DNA of 18,963 bases. Origin: JAQBDA01 sp041301185. GTDB taxonomy: Bacteria; Chloroflexota; Anaerolineae; Anaerolineales; UBA4823. The stretch spans positions 1-18,963 of the forward strand of contig JBFYSV010000212.1 in assembly GCA_041301185.1 (NCBI GenBank), given 5' to 3'. Position 1 is the first letter of the stretch, and the number at the start of each line of letters is the position of its first letter. Position numbers and translations under genes: made by a program. Positions 13,217-18,963 of the stretch are shown here, piece by piece. Under the pieces are notes generated by a model that was not told where the DNA came from, made no database searches, and saw nothing but the letters and a program-made list of their open reading frames with translations.

Positions 13217-14455
13217 ATGCCAGAGAAAATCGTCATTACGGGTATGGGAGCCATCACCCCGCTGGGAAATTCAGTACCTGAAACATGGCACAATCTGATC
13301 CAGGGTGTTTCCGGCGTGGGACCGATCACGCAGTTCGATACCAGTGTATTCCAGGTTCGGATCGCCTGCGAGGTGAAAAATTTCCGCCCGGAAGAGCTGA
13401 TAAACCCGCGTGAAGCCCGCCGCCGGGACCGCTACCAGCAGTTCGCCACCGTTGCCGTTCAAGAGGCCCTGCGCCAATCCGGTCTACTGGAGACCTCCTT
13501 CGCCCCCGAGCGGGTGGGGGTGATCCTCTCCACCGCCATCGGCGGTCTACAAACCTTGTATGAAAACATCGTTGTCCTGGAGCAGCAAGGTCCTCGGCGC
13601 GTCAGCCCTTTTGTCATCCCCATGCTGATGGCAAACGGTGCGTCGGGTCTGGTGGCGATCGAATATAGTTTCAGGGGACCGTGTTTTTCGGTCGTCTCAG
13701 CCTGCGCTTCAGGCGCGGATGGGATCGGGACTGCCTGGAGCATGCTGCGCGGCGGTCTGATCGATGTCGCTGTCACCGGCGCCAGTGAAGCGACCATCAA
13801 CCGCCTGGGGATCGCCGCCTTCGACCGCCTGGGGGCACTCTCCCGCCGCAACGATGACTACTCCATGACCCCCCAGCCGTTCGATAAGAACCGCGATGGG
13901 TTTGTGTTGGGAGAAGGCGCCGGGATCCTCATCTTGGAGACGGAGAGCCATGCCCGCCGGCGCGGGGCAGACATCCTGGCTGAGCTGGCTGGCTATGCCG
14001 CCACCGCGGATGCCTACCATATCACCGCCCCGTCTGAGAACGGCGAGGGGGGTGCCGAAGCGATCCGCCTTGCCATGCAGGTGGCAGGCGTCGAGCCGGA
14101 CCAGGTAGGTTATATCAATGCCCACGGAACTGCCACCGATCTGAACGACCAATCGGAAACCCGTGCGATTAAGGCAGCCTTCGGCGATTTGGCGTATAAT
14201 ATACCCGTTTCGTCAACCAAGTCGATGACCGGGCATATGCTGGGTGCAACCGGTGCACTGGAAGTCATTGTTTGTGTCCAGGCGGTGCGCGAGGGCATCT
14301 TGCCCCCCACCATCCATTACGAGACCCCCGACCCGGAATGTGACCTGGATTATATCCCCAACCAGGCGCGGCCTGCCCAGGTTAGAGTGGCGTTGAGCAA
14401 TGCGTTTGGCTTTGGGGGTCACAATGCTGTGCTGGTAATCCGCAGGTATTCGTAA
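13217..14455 (+). CDS. fabF: 3-oxoacyl-[acyl-carrier-protein] synthase II (KAS II)
   Basis: A 412-residue condensing enzyme of type II fatty acid synthesis that elongates acyl-ACP with malonyl-ACP in the cytoplasm. The start follows AGGAGGT with short spacing. VITGMGAITPLGN (6-18) opens the thiolase fold. The nucleophile is Cys163 in VSACASGADG. The catalytic histidines are His303 in NAHGTATDLND and His340 in GHMLGATGALE, with Lys335 in STKS. All fall at the same numbers as in E. coli FabF, so the enzyme should be active. The C-terminal NAFGFGGHNA is typical. No acpP, fabD or fabG lies nearby. The 99-bp gap after it holds a hairpin and then rnc. In many bacteria acpP/fabF precede rnc and smc, and this order fits. 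Confidence 0.95.
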   Translation: MPEKIVITGMGAITPLGNSVPETWHNLIQGVSGVGPITQFDTSVFQVRIACEVKNFRPEELINPREARRRDRYQQFATVAVQEALRQSGLLETSFAPERVGVILSTAIGGLQTLYENIVVLEQQGPRRVSPFVIPMLMANGASGLVAIEYSFRGPCFSVVSACASGADGIGTAWSMLRGGLIDVAVTGASEATINRLGIAAFDRLGALSRRNDDYSMTPQPFDKNRDGFVLGEGAGILILETESHARRRGADILAELAGYAATADAYHITAPSENGEGGAEAIRLAMQVAGVEPDQVGYINAHGTATDLNDQSETRAIKAAFGDLAYNIPVSSTKSMTGHMLGATGALEVIVCVQAVREGILPPTIHYETPDPECDLDYIPNQARPAQVRVALSNAFGFGGHNAVLVIRRYS

Positions 14456-14494
14456 GAGTATCGCAGTGGAAAAATTTTGCAGGAACTAATGGAC

Positions 14495-14530
14495 CGCCAG
14501 ACTCCCGACCTGGGGGTGGGGTGTCTGGCG
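14495..14530 (+). promoter_or_regulatory. Hairpin between fabF and rnc
   Basis: CGCCAGAC (14495-14502) pairs perfectly with GTCTGGCG (14523-14530). The stem can be extended by three G-C pairs past one mismatch. It lies 40 bp after the fabF stop and 24 bp before the rnc ATG. No T-tract follows, so it is probably not a terminator. It could be a processing or autoregulatory stem in the rnc leader. Confidence 0.5.
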
Positions 14531-14543
14531 CTCCCTGAGTTCC

Positions 14544-14550
14544 AGGAGGT
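14544..14550 (+). promoter_or_regulatory. Ribosome binding site that fixes the rnc start
   Basis: AGGAGGT lies four bases before the ATG at 14555. Starts further upstream (TTG at 14477, ATG at 14489) have weaker sites and would add residues across the hairpin. Confidence 0.7.
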
Positions 14551-14554
14551 CAAC

Positions 14555-15271
14555 ATGGAAGCTGCTCAGGGAAACCGGGAGGCCGAAACCTCCCAGGAAT
14601 TCGCCCGCCGTCTTGGTCTGGGATTTCCCGATATTTTATTACTCAACCGGGCGCTGACCCATCGCTCGTATCTCAACGAGCACCCCGATGCCGTTGAAGA
14701 CAACGAGCGCCTGGAGTTTCTGGGGGATGCAGTGCTGGATTTCCTGGTGGGCGCCTGGCTGTATAACCACTTTCCTGAAATGAGCGAGGGGGAGCTGACC
14801 CGTATGCGTTCTGCCCTGGTGCGTACCGAAATGCTGGCAGACTTTGCCCGCCAGATTAGGCTGGGTGAGGTGATGCGCCTGGGGCGCGGTGAGGAGGATG
14901 GTGGCGGTCGCCTGCGACCGGCGATCCTGTGCGGCACGTTCGAAGCCCTGGTGGGCGCGTTATACCTGGAGGCCGGCATGGACTCCGTGCGCCATTTTAT
15001 CGAGCCGATGCTCGAGGAAGCCTCCGACGAGATTATCAGCGCCCACAACGACCATGACTCCAAAAGCCGCTTCCAGGAATGGGCGCAGTCCCAGAACCTG
15101 GGCACCCCCCAGTATCGCACCACTGCCTCCTACGGACCCGACCACGCCAAGACCTTTGAAATTGAGGTCGTGGTGGATGGTGTGGTCTACGGGCGTGGTA
15201 CAGGCAAGAGCAAGCAGGTGGCTGCCAAAGAAGCAGCCCACCAGGCTTTGCAGACGCTGGATTTAGAATAG
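14555..15271 (+). CDS. rnc: Ribonuclease III
   Basis: A 238-residue double-strand-specific endoribonuclease that processes rRNA precursors and structured mRNAs. The start at 14555 is chosen for its AGGAGGT site and gives the usual family length; the open frame extends upstream to 14477. The catalytic domain (about 14-160) has LTHRSYLNE and the signature NERLEFLGDAVLDF (50-63) with Glu51, Glu54 and Asp58. The second metal cluster reads ILCGTFEALVGALYLE (124-139). Glu130 is present, but Gly127 stands where E. coli has Asp114 (ILADTVEAL). The dsRNA-binding domain covers about 166-238 (DSKSRFQEWAQ to KEAAHQALQTL). It is followed by smc after 29 bp, a common arrangement. The identity is firm; activity with the substituted ligand is untested. 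Confidence 0.95.
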   Translation: MEAAQGNREAETSQEFARRLGLGFPDILLLNRALTHRSYLNEHPDAVEDNERLEFLGDAVLDFLVGAWLYNHFPEMSEGELTRMRSALVRTEMLADFARQIRLGEVMRLGRGEEDGGGRLRPAILCGTFEALVGALYLEAGMDSVRHFIEPMLEEASDEIISAHNDHDSKSRFQEWAQSQNLGTPQYRTTASYGPDHAKTFEIEVVVDGVVYGRGTGKSKQVAAKEAAHQALQTLDLE

Positions 15272-15300
15272 AACACTCCCCTGGATAAGAGCAAACCGGA

Positions 15301-18300
15301 ATGCCTTCTCGCCTGAAATCCCTTGAGCTGCACGGGTACAAGACCTTCGCCAGCCGCACCCTGTTTGAATTTGCCGATAACGTGACCGCCATAGTCGGTC
15401 CCAACGGGTCTGGCAAATCCAATATTGCCGACAGCATGCGCTGGGTGCTGGGCGAGCAATCTTACAGCCTGCTGCGCGGCAAGCGCACCGAAGACATGAT
15501 CTTTTCCGGCTCCGAGCAGCGTCCCCGGGCGGGCATGGCTTCTGCCACCGTGCTTTTCGATAACAACGACGGCTGGCTGCCGATCGATTTTGGCGAAGTC
15601 GCCGTCACCCGCCGGGCGTACCGGGATGGCACTAACGAATACCTGGTCAACGGGCAGCGGGTGCGCCTGAAGGATGTCACCGAGCTGCTCGCCCAATCTG
15701 GGCTGGCGGAGCGCACCTACACCATCATCGGGCAGGGAGTGGTCGATGCCGCCCTGGCGCTGAAAGCTGAGGAGCGCCGCCGCCTGTTCGAGGAGGCCGC
15801 CGGCATCGGCCTGTACCGCACCCGCCGCGAGGACGCCTTGCGCCGCCTGGAAATCACCCGCCGCAACCTCGACCGGGTGCAGGATATCCTGGCGGAGCTT
15901 CAGCCCCGCCTGCGCAGCCTGGAGCGCCAGGCCCGCCGGGCAGGCGAGTACGAGCAGGTGCGCGCCGATTTGCAGGTCCTCCTGCACGAGTGGTACGGCT
16001 ATCACTGGCACCTTGCCCAGCAAGAGCTTGGCGAGGCGCGTGATTTTGCCCGGGTGCAAGAAAACCAGCTGGCGCGGGCACGCAAGGCATTGGGCGAGCT
16101 GGATGAAAAGCTGGCAGCATCTCGCGCCCAGGTACAGGGCGTGCGCGCCCGCCTCAACTCGTGGCATCGCCAGCTTGCCCAGTTGCACACCCGCCAGGAG
16201 AGCCTGGGTCGCCAGCTGGCGGTGGCGGATGAGCGCCGCCGCTCCCTGGAGACACAGCAGATCGACCTGCAAGGCGAGCAGGCACGCCTGGAGGAGGAGC
16301 TTGCCCTCCAATCCCAGCGACTAGCTGTGGCTCAAGCGGATGCCGAACGCTTGCAGGCAGAGGTAGCCGAAGCCCGCCTCCAGGTGGAGAGCGCCCGCCG
16401 CCTCCTGGCAGAGCGCCAGGCAGAGCGGGAAGAGGCAGAGCGGGTTGCCCAGGCTGCCCGCCAGGAATTGTCGAAGCTCAATGACCGGCAGGTGCAGCTC
16501 CAGGCGCGCCTGGCGGAGCGCCAGGCTCAGATCGAGCGATTGCAGGGCTCCCAGCAGGCAGCCACCCAGGCCGAAGCAGCCGCCCAGGCTGCCCTTCAGG
16601 CTGACCAGGCTGCCGCCCAGGTTGCGCAAACCGACCTGGAGCAAGCCCGCCAGCGAAGCCAGCAGGCTCTCCAGCAGGTGCAGACCCACCGGGAGGGTCT
16701 GGATAAGCTGTCCGCGGAGCAGAAGCAGCTCCAGGAGCAGCACGCCGCCGCCCGGGCTGAAATGGCTCGCCTCACCGCCCAGGCGGATGTCCTCGAGCAG
16801 GCCGAAGCTGAGCTGGCGGGTTACGCCCAGGGGGCACAATTACTGCTCAAAGCCTCCCGTGAGTCTCGCCTGCAGGCCTCGCCCAGCGCCCTGGGCAGCC
16901 AGATCGAAGCCCCAGCTGAGCTGGAAACTGCCATCGCCGCCGCCTTGGGCGAATATTTGGATAGCGTGATCCTGGAGAAAACCAGCCGCCTGGATGCCGC
17001 CCTGGACTTGCTGGCTGGGCAATCGGTGCGCGGGGCGTTGCTTCCCCTGGATACCCTGGCTCCCCAGCCCGCCCGGCTGGGTGACGTGCTATCCCAACCT
17101 GGAGTGCTTGGCCTGGCGAGCGAGATGGTCCAGTGCCCCGCCGCTCTGCGACCGGCATTGGACGTGCTGCTGGGCAGCACCCTGGTGGTGAAAGACCGCC
17201 AGGCGGCGCGGCGCGCTTTGACCGGCGCCGCTTCGCCCGAAGCTGCCTCGCTGCGCGCCGCCTCCTTACGCGCCGTCACACTTGCCGGTGAGGTTTTCCA
17301 TGCCAGCGGGCCAGTGATTGCCGGGCAGGAAGGCAAGCTCAGCACCCTGAGCCGGGCTCGCCAGCTGAGGGAGTTGCGCAACCGCCTGGCGCGGATGAAA
17401 ACCGATTTTGAGCGCCTGGAGAGTGAGCTCGCCGGGGTAGCTGCCCGGACGGTTTCAGCCCAGATGGAATATGCCCAGGCAGAGCAAGCCTTGCTTGCCG
17501 CTCGCCGTGAAGAAGAAGGCGTTGAAAAAGCCCACCGCCAGTCTCTGGCAGCCCTGGAAAAAGCCGGGCGAGAGGTCGCCTGGCAGGCCGAGCAGCGGGA
17601 TCGTTTTCAGAAGGAAATCGAATCCAGCCGGGCGGAGACTACCCGGCTGAAACAGGAGCAGGTGGACATTGATGGGCAGATTGCGGCAGCCCGCGAAGGG
17701 CTACGCCTGCGCAGCCAATCTCTAGCGGAACTGCCCCTCGATGAGCTGCAAGACCAGGTCAACCACTGGAACACCCTGGCAGCCGTTGCCGAGCGGGCTG
17801 CCGGGGATGCCCGAACCCGCCAATCTGAACGAGAGGCTGCCCTGCAGGCGGCGCGCAGTTTGCTGGCATCCGTCCAGGTCCGCCTGGAAGAAGCCCGCCA
17901 GGCGCTGGTTGATCTCGATGAAGAGAAAACCGGTCAGCGCCAGGGCGAAGCGGAATTGAGCGAGCAGATTGCCGAGCTGCGCTTGCTGATCGATCCGGCT
18001 GAGGAAGAGCTGGATAGCTCTGAAGCCAGCCAGGAAGCACTGCAAGCCTCCGAGACATCCGCCCGCCAGGCGCTGAGCAAAGCAGAGCACAACAACGCCC
18101 AGGCGCGGATTGCCCTGGCCCGCCGCCAGGAGGTGCTGGAGACCTGGCGTCGCCGGATTGAAGATGATTTTGGATTGGTGGCATTCGAATACGCCGAAGA
18201 GATCTCCGGTCCCACCCCGCTCCCCCTGGATGGTCTTGTGGAGCAATTGCCGCGGGTGGATAAGCTGGCTCCGGATGTGGAAGACAATGTGCGCCGCCAG

Positions 18301-18933
18301 CGCGCTCAGCTGCGCCGCATGGGTCCGGTCAACCCCGAGGCCCAGGCGGAATACCATGAGGTGCGCGACCGCTACCGCTTCATGACCGAGCAAGTGGCTG
18401 ACCTTGAGAAAGCCGAGACGGACGTGCGCCAGGTGATCGCCGAGCTGGATGCCCTCATGCAGGGCGAGCTGCGCAAAACTTTTGACGCCGTCTCAACCGA
18501 GTTCAGCACCATCTTCAAGCGCCTGTTTGGTGGCGGATCGGCTCGCCTGCTGCTGACCGACCCGGACGACATGACCAACACCGGCATCGATATCGAGGCC
18601 CGCCTGCCGGGCAGGCGCACCCAGGGGCTTTCGCTGCTCTCCGGCGGCGAGCGCAGCCTGACGGCGGTATCGCTGGTCTTCGCCCTGCTGCGCGTCTCGC
18701 CCACGCCATTCTGCGTCCTGGACGAGGTGGATGCCATGCTGGACGAAGCCAACGTGGGGCGTTTCCGCGAGATGCTGCGCGAGCTGAGCCAGCACACCCA
18801 GTTCGTCATCGTCACTCACAACCGCAACACGGTGCAGGTGGCAGACGCCATTTATGGGGTAACCATGGGGCGTGATTCATCCAGCCAGGTGATCAGCCTG
18901 CGCCTGGATGATGTTTCTACCATCGTGGAATAA
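15301..18933 (+). CDS. smc: Chromosome segregation protein SMC
   Basis: A 1210-residue SMC ATPase that acts in chromosome compaction and segregation, normally with ScpA and ScpB. The N-terminal head opens LKSLELHGYKTFA and has Walker A GPNGSGKSN (33-41). Long Ala/Gln/Glu/Arg-rich coiled coils span roughly 165-505 and 685-1015, around a hinge at about 507-683 (from the GYAQGAQLLL region to VFHASGPVIAGQ). The C-terminal head carries the signature LSGGE (1113-1117) and Walker B VLDEVDAMLD, with Asp1141 and Glu1142. All motifs are intact and the length is normal. A five-residue AASLR duplication lies in the hinge at about 648-657. The ribosome site is weak. The gene follows rnc and the frame closes 30 bp before the window end. 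Confidence 0.97.
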   Translation: MPSRLKSLELHGYKTFASRTLFEFADNVTAIVGPNGSGKSNIADSMRWVLGEQSYSLLRGKRTEDMIFSGSEQRPRAGMASATVLFDNNDGWLPIDFGEVAVTRRAYRDGTNEYLVNGQRVRLKDVTELLAQSGLAERTYTIIGQGVVDAALALKAEERRRLFEEAAGIGLYRTRREDALRRLEITRRNLDRVQDILAELQPRLRSLERQARRAGEYEQVRADLQVLLHEWYGYHWHLAQQELGEARDFARVQENQLARARKALGELDEKLAASRAQVQGVRARLNSWHRQLAQLHTRQESLGRQLAVADERRRSLETQQIDLQGEQARLEEELALQSQRLAVAQADAERLQAEVAEARLQVESARRLLAERQAEREEAERVAQAARQELSKLNDRQVQLQARLAERQAQIERLQGSQQAATQAEAAAQAALQADQAAAQVAQTDLEQARQRSQQALQQVQTHREGLDKLSAEQKQLQEQHAAARAEMARLTAQADVLEQAEAELAGYAQGAQLLLKASRESRLQASPSALGSQIEAPAELETAIAAALGEYLDSVILEKTSRLDAALDLLAGQSVRGALLPLDTLAPQPARLGDVLSQPGVLGLASEMVQCPAALRPALDVLLGSTLVVKDRQAARRALTGAASPEAASLRAASLRAVTLAGEVFHASGPVIAGQEGKLSTLSRARQLRELRNRLARMKTDFERLESELAGVAARTVSAQMEYAQAEQALLAARREEEGVEKAHRQSLAALEKAGREVAWQAEQRDRFQKEIESSRAETTRLKQEQVDIDGQIAAAREGLRLRSQSLAELPLDELQDQVNHWNTLAAVAERAAGDARTRQSEREAALQAARSLLASVQVRLEEARQALVDLDEEKTGQRQGEAELSEQIAELRLLIDPAEEELDSSEASQEALQASETSARQALSKAEHNNAQARIALARRQEVLETWRRRIEDDFGLVAFEYAEEISGPTPLPLDGLVEQLPRVDKLAPDVEDNVRRQRAQLRRMGPVNPEAQAEYHEVRDRYRFMTEQVADLEKAETDVRQVIAELDALMQGELRKTFDAVSTEFSTIFKRLFGGGSARLLLTDPDDMTNTGIDIEARLPGRRTQGLSLLSGGERSLTAVSLVFALLRVSPTPFCVLDEVDAMLDEANVGRFREMLRELSQHTQFVIVTHNRNTVQVADAIYGVTMGRDSSSQVISLRLDDVSTIVE
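17242..17271. repeat. 15-bp in-frame tandem duplication in the smc hinge
   Basis: GCTGCCTCGCTGCGC (17242-17256) is followed by the diverged copy GCCGCCTCCTTACGC (17257-17271). Both encode AASLR. The synonymous differences show that it is not a very recent event. Confidence 0.6.
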
Positions 18934-18963
18934 TTTAGCGAAGGGGAAAGTGTGGGTGTTTTT

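Noticed and set aside
15187..16311. Long minus-strand open frame (374 codons) opposite rnc and smc
   Set aside because: Its composition is Leu/Ala/Gln-rich, as expected from the reverse of a coiled-coil gene, and it crosses two well-supported genes.
18941..18963. Possible start of a following gene (AAGGGGA then GTG at 18952, reading MGVF)
   Set aside because: ftsY often follows smc and the spacing is plausible, but only four codons are visible, so no gene can be called.

Overview
The window looks like a chromosomal segment of a Chloroflexota bacterium, most likely Anaerolineae. It is GC-rich and gene-dense. It carries a membrane-anchored, Glu-rich DUF4332 protein, several UroD-like methyltransferase paralogues, and a DUF5107-TPR protein next to sugar genes, a combination I associate with that group. 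This assignment is from recall, not from a search. No rRNA, tRNA, CRISPR array, transposase or phage gene was seen.

Layout. (1) Positions 1-2932 hold three consecutive plus-strand genes of the uroporphyrinogen-decarboxylase-like (URO-D/MtaA/CmuA fold) family; the first is cut by the window edge. They are paralogues with different metal-site signatures (HCCG, HSDG, HTCG). (2) Positions 2933-3119 hold a small interspersed repeat with a perfect 20-bp-arm hairpin. (3) Positions 3120-7385 hold a DUF5107-TPR protein and, directly abutting it, an aldose-1-epimerase-like protein. (4) On the minus strand, 7414-8739 encodes a GPH-family (MelB-like) sugar:cation symporter. Its promoter is followed by a palindrome suited to be an operator. 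Regions 1-4 together look like a carbohydrate or glycoside utilisation island.

(5) Minus strand, 8942-10561: a two-TM protein with a very acidic linker and a C-terminal helix-hairpin-helix (DUF4332) domain, ending at a clear intrinsic terminator. (6) Plus strand, 10740-18933: a long co-directional block with short gaps: moaC, moaD, moaE (molybdopterin synthesis), a threonine-synthase-like PLP enzyme, fabF, rnc and smc. The rnc-smc order is a common housekeeping arrangement, in which ftsY often follows just beyond where this window stops.

Main points for a second look: the three-paralogue UroD-like array beside sugar genes; a strong operator-like palindrome at 8810-8835; a MoaD whose Gly-Gly tail is followed by three extra residues; an RNase III with Gly at a normally acidic metal-ligand position and a hairpin in its leader; probable leaderless starts for moaC and perhaps moaE; and the uncharacterised DUF4332 membrane protein. 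No complete new defence or mobile system is evident.
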